Of a stretch of 64,000 bases of DNA, positions 7,281-15,050 are shown in pieces; position 1 is the stretch's first letter; the number at the start of each line of letters is the position of its first letter. Source of the DNA: Bacteroidaceae bacterium. Its GTDB lineage: Bacteria > Bacteroidota > Bacteroidia > Bacteroidales > Bacteroidaceae. The translations under genes and the position numbers were made by a program. The DNA lies in the NCBI GenBank assembly GCA_017503065.1, contig JAFVTT010000034.1, forward strand, positions 1 to 64,000, in the 5' to 3' direction. The notes beneath the pieces were generated by a model. That model was not told the DNA's origin and did not search any database. It worked only from the letters and a program-made list of their open reading frames with translations.

Positions 7281-7408
7281 CGATTATTTTTGCAGAATAG
7301 TGCCATTGCGCCGGGTTTTGTAGGCGTTTTAGAAAGAAATGTTGTACCTTTACACCCCGAAAGACTATATAATATATATAAGGTATAAATATAATTAAGG
7401 AAGACAAT

Positions 7409-7888
7409 ATGAGCAAGCAACAGCAGATACAGATTCAGTTCAAGTTGAACGACGTCCGTCAGGTACAGTTCGTAACCCTTTGCAACGAGTGGCCCGAGGG
7501 CGAATTGCAGGTAGGCAACCAGATAAACTTCAGCAGCGACACACAGAACCGTCTGGTTCGCTGTCTGCTGAACATAGAATACAAGAAGAACGACATCACG
7601 CAGATGATGTTGGGTGTGGAGACCGTCTTCGAGTTCTCCCGCGAGTCATGGTCGTCCATGTATGACCTGAACGGAGACCAGTGGATACTGCCCGTAGGTC
7701 TGGTGCACCACCTGACAGACATCACCATAGGCGCAGCCCGTGGCATCCTGGCCGTGCGCACCGACGATGCCGGTTTCCCCCGTGCCATGCTGCCGTTGGT
7801 GAACCCGCAGCAGTTCATGCGCGACAATCTGCGCTTCCCACGCAATGCCGCACCGCAGGTGCCCACAACCCCACAGGCCGAGGCATAA
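7409..7888 (+). CDS. SecB-like protein, function uncertain
   Basis: This 159-residue soluble protein is all beta strands in its first two thirds (IQIQFKLNDVRQVQF, RLVRCLLNIEYKK, VFEFSRESW). It continues with LTDITIGAARGILAVRTDDAGFPRAMLPLVNPQQFM. That C-terminal pattern (a helix, then small/G-R-G followed by F-P...L-P-x-x-N) resembles the SecB export-chaperone fold, but sequence identity looks low and this is only a suggestion. Its TAA overlaps the ATG of the PHP gene (TAATG at 7886-7890), so the two are translationally coupled, and ComF overlaps in turn. Confidence 0.5.
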   Translation: MSKQQQIQIQFKLNDVRQVQFVTLCNEWPEGELQVGNQINFSSDTQNRLVRCLLNIEYKKNDITQMMLGVETVFEFSRESWSSMYDLNGDQWILPVGLVHHLTDITIGAARGILAVRTDDAGFPRAMLPLVNPQQFMRDNLRFPRNAAPQVPTTPQAEA

Positions 7889-8601
7889 TGCAACTGATGC
7901 CTAAACTGGATGTGCACACGCACACCATAGTGTCAGGCCATGCCTACAGCACGATGCAGGAAATGGCTCGCGAGGCCGCTGAGCGTGGCTTGGAGATACT
8001 GGGAATAACGGAACATGCACCCGGTATCCCCGGTACGTGCGACCCCATATATTTCCGCAACCTCCATGTTGTGCCGCGCGAGATGTATGGTGTGAAACTG
8101 ATGCTTGGTGCGGAACTCAATATTCTGGACAAGGACGGCACGCTGGATTTGGATGAGTACTACTATCGTATGCTGGACCTGCGCATTGCAGGCATACACT
8201 CGCTCTGTTGGAAGGGAGGGACACGCGAGGAGAACACGCAGGGCATGATAAACGTGGTGCGCAATCCATGGGTGCAGATAATATCGCACCCCGGCGACGG
8301 TACGGCAGAACTGGACTTTGAACCCATAGTGCTGGCGGCAGGGGAGAACCGGACGCTGCTGGAGATAAACAACAGCAGTCTTATCCCTTCGAGAGGAAAG
8401 GTGCAGGCCCGGGCCAATAACGTGGAGATCCTGCGCCTGAGCCGTAAGCACGGCATTCCCGTGATACTGGGCAGCGATGCACATACGGCCTTCTCCATTG
8501 CCGACTACAGGTATCTGTGGGAACTGATAGAGGAAACGGACTTTCCCACAGAACTTATCATGAACGACAAACCGGATGAGTTTCTGGCGTACATTGGCTG
8601 A
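7888..8601 (+). CDS. PHP-domain phosphoesterase (YcdX family)
   Basis: A 237-residue PHP domain. Metal ligands are visible in DVHTHTIVSGHAYST (start), GITEHAPG, GIHSLCW, SHPGDG and LGSDAHTAF (end), the order seen in YcdX-type trinuclear-metal phosphatases. The substrate is unknown. A longer frame extends upstream to 7681, but that part is the antisense-like shadow of the preceding gene. The ATG at 7888 gives the correct family N-terminus and the TAATG overlap. The 3' end overlaps comF by 26 nt, so 7409-9274 is one operon. Confidence 0.85.
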   Translation: MQLMPKLDVHTHTIVSGHAYSTMQEMAREAAERGLEILGITEHAPGIPGTCDPIYFRNLHVVPREMYGVKLMLGAELNILDKDGTLDLDEYYYRMLDLRIAGIHSLCWKGGTREENTQGMINVVRNPWVQIISHPGDGTAELDFEPIVLAAGENRTLLEINNSSLIPSRGKVQARANNVEILRLSRKHGIPVILGSDAHTAFSIADYRYLWELIEETDFPTELIMNDKPDEFLAYIG

Positions 8602-9274
8602 CCTGCTTCTGCCACGCCATTGTGTGGTGTGCGGTGCCGAGTTGGACGGCACGGAACAGGACCTGTGCAATGTGTGCCTTTGCCGGATGTTGCCGGTAAC
8701 GTGGACGAACGCCACGGACAATCCCCTGCTCCGTGCCCTGTGGGACAAGCACGATGTGGAGGCGGCAGGCAGTTCGTTTTATTACAATGCTTCCTCGGAT
8801 TTTCACAACGTATTCATAGCGATAAAGTATCATGGATGTCCGAAGTTGGGGGAGAGGTTGGCGCGCCTGTCTTTCCCCGTGTGGCATGCCCGTGGTTTGG
8901 GACAGAATGCCGACTACGTGATACCTGTACCTCTGTCGTGGAAGAGACGCTTGAAGCGTGGCTACAACCAGGCCGAGTGGATAGCACGCGGAGTGGCTGA
9001 TGCAACAGGCATCCCATTGTGCTTGGATGTGCTTGTCAGGAGGAAAAGCAACGAGACACAGACGCATAAGTCGGCCAGCCAAAGGCAGGAGAACACCCGC
9101 GGCATCTTTGTTGCCAAGAATGGACGGACAAATCTGGACGGCAAGACCGTGCTCTTGGTGGACGACATCATGACCACAGGGGCGACCATCAGCGACGGCA
9201 TCCGTGCGCTGAGGGAAACTTTCCCTACGGTACGGGTACAGGTCTATACGCTGGGCTGGGCGGGGGAGAGGTGA
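8576..9274 (+). CDS. ComF family phosphoribosyltransferase-like protein
   Basis: The 232-residue protein has the ComF layout: an N-terminal zinc ribbon (CVVCGAEL at 16-23 and CNVCLCRML at 31-39) followed by a type I phosphoribosyltransferase-like domain, with PVPLSWKRRLKRGYNQAEW and the PRPP-loop motif VLLVDDIMTTGAT. ComF proteins are linked to DNA uptake in naturally competent bacteria but are also widespread elsewhere. The start codon lies inside the 3' end of the PHP gene. Confidence 0.9.
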   Translation: MSFWRTLADLLLPRHCVVCGAELDGTEQDLCNVCLCRMLPVTWTNATDNPLLRALWDKHDVEAAGSSFYYNASSDFHNVFIAIKYHGCPKLGERLARLSFPVWHARGLGQNADYVIPVPLSWKRRLKRGYNQAEWIARGVADATGIPLCLDVLVRRKSNETQTHKSASQRQENTRGIFVAKNGRTNLDGKTVLLVDDIMTTGATISDGIRALRETFPTVRVQVYTLGWAGER

Positions 9275-9289
9275 GCGTGGAACGGAAAT

Positions 9290-9534
9290 GTGAAATCTGC
9301 GAGTAAGCGAGAGCAATCAAACTCGTTTGAATTGCCGAGCGATAGCAGATTCGACGGAGTCAAAACGGAAAACGGAAAACTGCGAGTAAGCGAGAGCAGA
9401 GGCATGGTAGGGACACGGCATGCCGTGTCCGATAACAAAGCATAAGCGGACTCGGCATGCCGAGTCCCTACATCCCCGAGTGGGAGCAGATTCAAGACGA
9501 CGGAATGGATTAAAACGGAAACGGTTAGATGCAT
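9290..9534. repeat. GCGAGTAAGCGAGAGCA / CGGAAAA composite repeat with palindromes
   Basis: The spacer after comF is built of repeat modules. CTGCGAGTAAGCGAGAGCA occurs at about 9297 and 9380, GAGCAGATTC or TAGCAGATTC at about 9352 and 9485, and AAAACGGAAAA tracts near 9360-9380 and 9512. A perfect palindrome GGACACGGCATGCCGTGTCC is at 9411-9430 and a variant GGACTCGGCATGCCGAGTCC at 9448-9467. The same composite, about 75 bp long, recurs at 14521-14612. No gene is seen. Confidence 0.8.
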
Positions 9535-9545
9535 CGGGAAAGTCT

Positions 9546-9590
9546 GAGTATTCTGAGTATTCCGAGTATTCCGAGTATTCCGAAGACTCC
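9546..9590. repeat. 9-bp tandem repeat GAGTATTCC
   Basis: Five contiguous nonamers (the last degenerate, GAAGACTCC). The period matches the GTCYTTARG arrays at 6458 and 9961 although the sequence differs. Confidence 0.85.
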
Positions 9591-9612
9591 AATACAGGAA
9601 ATCTGAGATGCC

Positions 9613-9632
9613 AGACACGGCATGCCGTGTCC
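9613..9632. repeat. GACACGGCATGCCGTGTC palindrome copy
   Basis: One more copy of the dispersed 20-bp palindrome, with the first base changed, followed by CTAC. It lies 35 bp before the ATG of the 9668 gene. Confidence 0.75.
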
Positions 9633-9667
9633 CTACAGAGGATAAAACACGAAAGAAGATTGATGAT

Positions 9668-9952
9668 ATGAGCGAGATACTGATGACTCCGGATGTGTGC
9701 ATGCAATTCCTTGTGTGGTCCTACTACTACCATGGTGTCATGCCACAGAAGGATGTGAGTTATGCGGAGTGTGGATTCTTTTCGGAAAAGGATGTGGCAC
9801 GTCTTGATGAACTGAAAAGCACGTTGTTCAAATGTTTTGAGGAAGATTCTGTGGTGCGTGCCTGCCAGCAGTTCCAGTTGGCAAAGCACCGTGGCGAGCC
9901 ATGCCCGTTCCCCCAGCAGATGCTGGACAGGATGTTTGCGGGGGAACGATGA
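9668..9952 (+). CDS. Hypothetical protein, 94 residues
   Basis: The frame from ATG 9668 encodes MSEILMTPDVCMQFLVWSYY..., a small soluble, mostly helical protein with an acidic middle (SEKDVARLDELKS) and a C-terminus ending MFAGER. The open frame extends upstream to 9608, but that part translates the palindrome repeat, so the ATG at 9668 is preferred. No family was recognised. It stands alone between repeat-filled spacers and converges with the EEP gene at 9992. Confidence 0.55.
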   Translation: MSEILMTPDVCMQFLVWSYYYHGVMPQKDVSYAECGFFSEKDVARLDELKSTLFKCFEEDSVVRACQQFQLAKHRGEPCPFPQQMLDRMFAGER

Positions 9953-9960
9953 ACTGAGGG

Positions 9961-9996
9961 GTCTTTAGGGTCCTTAAGGTCTTTAAGGTCCTTATG
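9961..9996. repeat. Four 9-bp tandem units GTCYTTARG
   Basis: Same nonamer as at 6458-6502. It sits between two convergent genes and supplies the TAA stop of the EEP gene (9994-9992 on the minus strand). Confidence 0.85.
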
Positions 9997-10927
9997 GTAC
10001 CGAGAAGTCGGCGGTTAGGGGGAGGTGGTCGCTGAGTCCGCCGAGATAACTTGTGCCTCCATAGGTGCGATGGGGGATTTGCTTCTTTGTCCTAAGAAGC
10101 CAGGGGAAGCGGCACTCTGTGGCCTTGCCAATGGAGTGACGGTGTAGTTCGGGACTTGCAAGGATATGGTCCAGATAACCCCATATACCACGGAAGTAGT
10201 AGGTGCCACGCTTGTCGTTAGATGTTTTCCTGCCTGTAGGTATCAGAGACGTGGCGTACTTGGACATGGAAGTGAAGATTTCATCGCCTGGTTCTGCGTT
10301 GAAATCGCCCATTATCATTACTTTTCGTCCTTTTAACGAGTCCAGGATGTTGCACAATGTTTGCACGGCCAAGGTACGGTTTTGGCGTGTGGCTGCATCG
10401 TTGCTGCGCCTGCTTGGCAAGTGTACCACGCAGACGTGCAGGGTGTCCTTGCCCACCATGCCGTTGGCAACGAGGATGTCTCTCGTCGGGCGCAGGCCAT
10501 GCTCCTGAGAGGGTATGCGTACGGCATGCCACGACAGGAGTGAGAATACCTTTGGGTTGTACAGAAGCGCCACATCAACGCCGCGTTCGTCCGGACTGTC
10601 TGTTATGACATACTTGTAGCGGGCCGACCAAAGGGCGGTGCGGCGTGTCAGGTCGCGAAGCACTGTGTCGTTCTCCACTTCCTGAAAGCCCACCAGTGCC
10701 GGCAGTTCCATTGCTGCCAGAGTCTGGGTGATACCACGCAACTTGCGCCAGTAGCGTCCGCTATGCCACCGGCGTTCGGCATGAGGTAGAAATTCCAGGT
10801 CGTCCTTGCCCTCGTCGTGAACCGTGTCAAAGGCATTCTCTATGTTCCATGTTGCCACACGAAACCTCTGCCCATGAACTGATGTCAGTGGCAGGAGCAT
10901 CGAAAGCAGAACAAAAAAGTACCTCAT
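9992..10927 (-). CDS. Secreted endonuclease/exonuclease/phosphatase family protein
   Basis: The protein is 311 residues from the ATG at 10927. It opens with a signal peptide (MRYFFVLLSMLLPLTSVHG-Q), then the EEP fold: ATWNIENAFDT, GFQEVEND, DVALLYNP, MIMGDFNAEPGD, and LSDHLPLTADF with the catalytic Asp-His. The family cleaves phosphoesters in DNA, RNA or phosphoinositides, and the substrate here is unknown. Export suggests nutrient phosphate or extracellular DNA use. An upstream in-frame ATG at 10954 is rejected because the -7 box lies at 10940-10933, so the mRNA would be nearly leaderless from 10927. Confidence 0.85.
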   Translation of the reverse strand: MRYFFVLLSMLLPLTSVHGQRFRVATWNIENAFDTVHDEGKDDLEFLPHAERRWHSGRYWRKLRGITQTLAAMELPALVGFQEVENDTVLRDLTRRTALWSARYKYVITDSPDERGVDVALLYNPKVFSLLSWHAVRIPSQEHGLRPTRDILVANGMVGKDTLHVCVVHLPSRRSNDAATRQNRTLAVQTLCNILDSLKGRKVMIMGDFNAEPGDEIFTSMSKYATSLIPTGRKTSNDKRGTYYFRGIWGYLDHILASPELHRHSIGKATECRFPWLLRTKKQIPHRTYGGTSYLGGLSDHLPLTADFSVP

Positions 10928-10932
10928 GTGGA

Positions 10933-10940
10933 CAAAGATA
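10933..10940 (-). promoter_or_regulatory. -7 box for the EEP gene
   Basis: TATCTTTG on the minus strand. Its position, 6 nt upstream of ATG 10927, implies a leaderless or very short-leader transcript. Confidence 0.5.
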
Positions 10941-10983
10941 GCAATAAAAGCCACAATTCAGCCGTGATGCCGTATCTTTTTCG

Positions 10984-10991
10984 TATATTTG
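10984..10991 (+). promoter_or_regulatory. -7 box for the topoisomerase IV gene
   Basis: TATATTTG matches TAnnTTTG. Transcription near 10998 excludes the upstream start codon at 10989 and supports ATG 11010. Confidence 0.55.
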
Positions 10992-11009
10992 TACGGAAAT
11001 TCCCGTAAA

Positions 11010-13667
11010 ATGGCAGACAACAAACAACAAAGCGGTGGTGCTGTCCACCACCTTAGCAACATGTACCAGAACTGGTTTCTGGACTATGCTTCGTATGTAA
11101 TCCTGGAGCGTGCCGTGCCACATATCGGCGATGGTTTCAAGCCAGTGCAGCGTCGTATATTGCACTCCATGAAGCGCATGGATGACGGTCGCTACAACAA
11201 GGTGGCCAACATCGTGGGTCACACCATGCAGTTCCATCCCCATGGCGATGCCAGTATCAAGGACGCTCTGGTACAGTTGGGACAGAAGGAATTGCTCATT
11301 GACTGCCAGGGAAACTGGGGCAATATCCTCACCGGCGACGACGCAGCCGCAGCCCGTTACATTGAGGCCCGCCTGTCCAAGTTCGCCTTGGATGTGGTTT
11401 TCAATCCCAAGACTACGGAATGGAAACTGAGTTATGACGGACGCAACAAGGAGCCGGTGGCCCTGCCCGTGAAGTTCCCCCTGCTTTTGGCACAGGGAGC
11501 AGAAGGCATTGCCGTGGGCCTGTCGTGCAAGATATTGCCACACAACGTAGGGGAGATTTGCGAGGCTGCCATCAAATACCTCCATGGCGAGGAGTTCCAG
11601 TTGTATCCCGACTTCCCCACGGGCGGCAGCATTGACGTGAGCCGTTACAACGACGGCCAGCGCGGAGGTGCGGTGCGTGTGAGAGCCAAGATAGAGAAGC
11701 GCGACAACAAGACGCTGGCCATTACGGAGATTCCCTTCGGCAAGACCACAGGTACGGCATCCAAACCCTCCACTTTCATCGACTCCATACTGAAGGCTGC
11801 CGAGAAGGGCAAGATAAAGGTGCGCAAGGTGGAGGACATGACATCTGCCAATGTGGAGATACTTGTGCACCTTACCCCCGGCGCCTCTTCCGACAAGACG
11901 ATAGATGCCCTGTATGCCTGCACGGATTGCGAGGTGAGCATAAGTCCCAACTGTTGTGTCATCGACGAGAGGAAACCTCAGTTCCTTACCGTCAGCGACG
12001 TGTTGCGCCGTTCCGTGGACAACACCCTCGGACTCCTGCGCCAGGAAAGGCTTATCCGCAAGGGCGAGTTGTTGGAGCAGTTGCACTTCGCCTCTCTGGA
12101 ACAGATATTCATAGAGGAGCGCATCTATAAGGACAAGAAGTTCGAGAATGCCAAGACCATGGACGAGGCCTGCGAATGGATTGACGAACGCCTGACGCCA
12201 TGGTATCCCAAGATGGTGCGCGAGGTTACCAAGGACGACATCCTGCGCCTCATGGAGATAAAGATGGCCCGCATCCTGAAGTTCAACAAGGACAAGGCCG
12301 AGGAACTGATGGCCCGCATCCGCGAGGAACTGGCACAGATAGATCGGGAACTGGCCAATATGGTGGAGGTGACCTGCAAATGGTTCGAATTCATCCTGGA
12401 GAAGTACGGCAAGGACCATCCGCGCCTGACGGAGATAAAGAACTTCGACACCATTTCTGCCGCTACGGTGGTTGAGGCCAACGAGAAACTGTACATCAAC
12501 CGCGAGGAGGGCTTCATCGGCACATCGCTGAAGAAGGACGAGTACATCTGTAACTGCTCCGACATAGATGATGTCATCATCTTCTACAAGGACGGCACGT
12601 ACAAGGTGGTGAAGGTGGCCGACAAGATTTTCGTCGGTGAAACCGAACGTTCCAAGAAAGAGAAACGCAAGGTGGAGATTATCCACGTGGCCATCTTCAA
12701 GAAGAGCGACACGCGCATCATCTACAATGCCGTGTACCGCGACGGTAAGGCAGGCAACTACTATGTGAAGCGTTTCAACGTTACCAGTATGACACGCGAC
12801 CGCGAGTATGACCTCACCAAGGGAACTCCCGGCAGCCGTGTGCTATACTTTACCGCCAACCCCAACGGCGAGGCCGAGGTGATAAAGGTGGTGATGAAAC
12901 CCAACCCGAAGTTGAAGAAGGTGTTCTTCGACTACGACTTCTCCCTGCTTGCCATCAAGGGACGTGCTTCCATGGGCAATCTGCTCTCGAAAAACGAGAT
13001 TGCCCGTGTAACACTGAAGAGCCACGGTGGCAGTACACTGGGCGGACGCAAGGTGTGGTGGGACCCCGACATCAACCGTATCAACTATGACGAACAGGGC
13101 GAATACCTGGGCGAGTTCCAGAGCGACGACCAGATACTTGTTGTACTGCCTGGCGGTGAGTTCTACGTTACCAACTTCGACACAAACAACCACTACGAGA
13201 GCAATATCCTGCGTATAGAGAAGTACGACTCGGCCAAGGTTTGGACGGCAGTGCTCTTTGATAAGGACCAGAACGGTTATGCCTACGTGAAGCGTTTCCC
13301 CATGGAGGCGACATCGCGCAGGCAGAACTTCCTCGGCGAGAACCCCGATAACGAACTGCTGTTGCTTACCGATACGGCATATCCCCGCATAAAGGTGACC
13401 ATGGGTGGAGTGGACGATTTCCGCGAACCCATCGAACTGGATGCCGAGGAGTTCATCGGCGTGAAGAGTTTCAAGGCCCGTGGCAAGCGCATTACCACGC
13501 TGAACGTGGCAGAAGTGGTGGAACTCGAACCATTGCGTTTCCCTGCAGAGACTGTTGAGACAGAGTCGGACAAGCCCGAAGATGAGACGGTAGAAGACCC
13601 CGATGCAGGCAAAAGCCAGCAGGATGTTGCCGACGAGATGACAGGGCAGATGCATCTGTTTGACTGA
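11010..13667 (+). CDS. parC: DNA topoisomerase IV subunit A
   Basis: An 885-residue type IIA topoisomerase A subunit. The N-terminal breakage-reunion domain shows FKPVQRRILHSM, QFHPHGDASIKDAL, and the active-site tyrosine (Tyr117) in AAAARYIEARL. A long coiled-coil linker (about 390-470) follows, then a C-terminal region of repeated beta blades (about 520-850). With ParE it decatenates chromosomes. No parE is adjacent. ParC is chosen over GyrA because the C-terminal domain lacks an obvious QRRGG-type GyrA box. The C-terminus ends GQMHLFD, where QMHLF fits the loose QxxLF sliding-clamp motif. Confidence 0.88.
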   Translation: MADNKQQSGGAVHHLSNMYQNWFLDYASYVILERAVPHIGDGFKPVQRRILHSMKRMDDGRYNKVANIVGHTMQFHPHGDASIKDALVQLGQKELLIDCQGNWGNILTGDDAAAARYIEARLSKFALDVVFNPKTTEWKLSYDGRNKEPVALPVKFPLLLAQGAEGIAVGLSCKILPHNVGEICEAAIKYLHGEEFQLYPDFPTGGSIDVSRYNDGQRGGAVRVRAKIEKRDNKTLAITEIPFGKTTGTASKPSTFIDSILKAAEKGKIKVRKVEDMTSANVEILVHLTPGASSDKTIDALYACTDCEVSISPNCCVIDERKPQFLTVSDVLRRSVDNTLGLLRQERLIRKGELLEQLHFASLEQIFIEERIYKDKKFENAKTMDEACEWIDERLTPWYPKMVREVTKDDILRLMEIKMARILKFNKDKAEELMARIREELAQIDRELANMVEVTCKWFEFILEKYGKDHPRLTEIKNFDTISAATVVEANEKLYINREEGFIGTSLKKDEYICNCSDIDDVIIFYKDGTYKVVKVADKIFVGETERSKKEKRKVEIIHVAIFKKSDTRIIYNAVYRDGKAGNYYVKRFNVTSMTRDREYDLTKGTPGSRVLYFTANPNGEAEVIKVVMKPNPKLKKVFFDYDFSLLAIKGRASMGNLLSKNEIARVTLKSHGGSTLGGRKVWWDPDINRINYDEQGEYLGEFQSDDQILVVLPGGEFYVTNFDTNNHYESNILRIEKYDSAKVWTAVLFDKDQNGYAYVKRFPMEATSRRQNFLGENPDNELLLLTDTAYPRIKVTMGGVDDFREPIELDAEEFIGVKSFKARGKRITTLNVAEVVELEPLRFPAETVETESDKPEDETVEDPDAGKSQQDVADEMTGQMHLFD

Positions 13668-13691
13668 TATAGTGTATAGGCGCACCACTAT

Positions 13692-14519
13692 ATGAAGCAC
13701 GCCATTGCCATACTGATGTTTCTTTTTCCTTTCGTCTGCCTCTGCGGCCAGACGGCAGGAGACTCTATACGCTCTCATGCCTTCATGCTTGGTGTGGGTT
13801 CGTCGCATCAGTTGGATACCTACCTCTCGCCACAGAATTACGACGGCTTCCAGATATCCCTGCTCAGGGAGACCCTCCGCATGACACGTTTGGCCGGCCG
13901 CCGCATATCCTTCCAGAGCCTATGGCAGGGAACCTTCTCGCATAGCAACAACGCCTCGGGTACGGCAACGGACTGGGGCGGGCACATAGGATACGATGCC
14001 CTGTGGCATTACAACTGGACTCCCTTGCAGGGCCTCCGCCTGATGGCAGGCGGTGCGGTGGGGGCCGATGCAGGTTTCCTCTATAACTCCCGTGGCGGAA
14101 ACAATCCCGCACAGGGCAGGTTGGGGGTGGATCTTTCCGCTTCCGTCATGGCAATATACCGGTTCCGCCTTTGGGGACAGGGGCTGGCACTGAGGTATCA
14201 GGCCAACATGCCTCTGGCGGGTGTGATGTTTTCTCCTCAGTTCGGCCAAAGTTATTATGAGATAGGAGAGGGGTACACCAATGGCAATGTGTGCTTTTCC
14301 CATCCCGGCAATGCCTTCAGCCTGTGGCAACAACTTACGGTAGACATCCCCTTGGGCAGACACATTGTGATGAGGGCAGGCTATCTGTGCGACATCAGGC
14401 AGAGCCATGTCAACGGCATAAAGATGCACGACCGCTCCCACTCCTTCATGATAGGATTCGTAAGGCATTTCCGCAAGGTGGGGCGTGAGGAGCGCAAGGC
14501 AGCAGACGTGATACTTTAG
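13692..14519 (+). CDS. DUF3316-like outer-membrane beta-barrel protein
   Basis: This 275-residue protein has a signal peptide (MKHAIAILMFLFPFVCLCGQ), then GVGSSHQLDTYLSPQNYDGF and repeated amphipathic strands with aromatic ends (ALRYQANMPLAGV, LTVDIPLGRHIVMRAGYL). It finishes SFMIGFVRHFRKV, all as in the DUF3316 family of predicted outer-membrane barrels. Function is unknown. It starts 24 nt after parC on the same strand and may be cotranscribed. Confidence 0.65.
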   Translation: MKHAIAILMFLFPFVCLCGQTAGDSIRSHAFMLGVGSSHQLDTYLSPQNYDGFQISLLRETLRMTRLAGRRISFQSLWQGTFSHSNNASGTATDWGGHIGYDALWHYNWTPLQGLRLMAGGAVGADAGFLYNSRGGNNPAQGRLGVDLSASVMAIYRFRLWGQGLALRYQANMPLAGVMFSPQFGQSYYEIGEGYTNGNVCFSHPGNAFSLWQQLTVDIPLGRHIVMRAGYLCDIRQSHVNGIKMHDRSHSFMIGFVRHFRKVGREERKAADVIL

Positions 14520-14520
14520 A

Positions 14521-15050
14521 ACGGAAAACTGCGAGTAAGCGAGAGCAGAAGCAAAGTCCACTTTGATTATGCCGAGCGGAAGCAGATTCGACAAAGTCAA
14601 AACGGAAAAAGCCCCACCCCAGCCAGTCCGCGCGTCGAACTGGGTAGTTCTCCCCTCACGAGGCACAGAAGCACATTCAGTGCTTCTTCAAAAGACCTCG
14701 TTCGCCCTGAAGGGAGGGGGAGTGAACGGAAAGCGAAGGCATGCCTGTAGGGACACGGCATGCCGTGTCCGAGAACAAGAGGAGGCAACGTAATAAAAAG
14801 CAGAAGTGGAAAATATAAAGAATACGTTTTTAAGAACCCAAGCAAATAGAGTGGAGGTGGGCATTTCCCATTGTGACGTTGGGGAAACGGCACGCCGAGA
14901 ACGCTTTTGTTGTCGGACACGGCATGCCGTGTCCCTACCATGCTCTCGCATACTTTCCGTGTCCCGTTTGATAACCTTCCCGCTTTCCGTTTTCCGTTTT
15001 TCGTTTTCCGTTCGTGATGTTTTCCGTTTTCCGTTTTCCGTTTTCCGTTT
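14521..15050. repeat. Repeat island upstream of the S41 lipoprotein
   Basis: This stretch carries a second copy of the composite repeat (14521-14612) and a GAAGCACATTCAGTGCTTC hairpin near 14670. It also carries perfect palindromes GGACACGGCATGCCGTGTCC at 14751-14770 and 14915-14934 in opposite flank orientation, and a long run of TTTTCCG units (about 14976-15050). The run is the reverse complement of the CGGAAAA tracts seen at 9360-9380. Open frames on both strands here are repeat translations. Confidence 0.8.

Noticed and set aside
10827..12686. 619-codon minus-strand frame opposite parC
   Set aside because: It is antisense to a highly biased conserved gene. The residue content is an artefact of GC-rich codons and no domain is seen.
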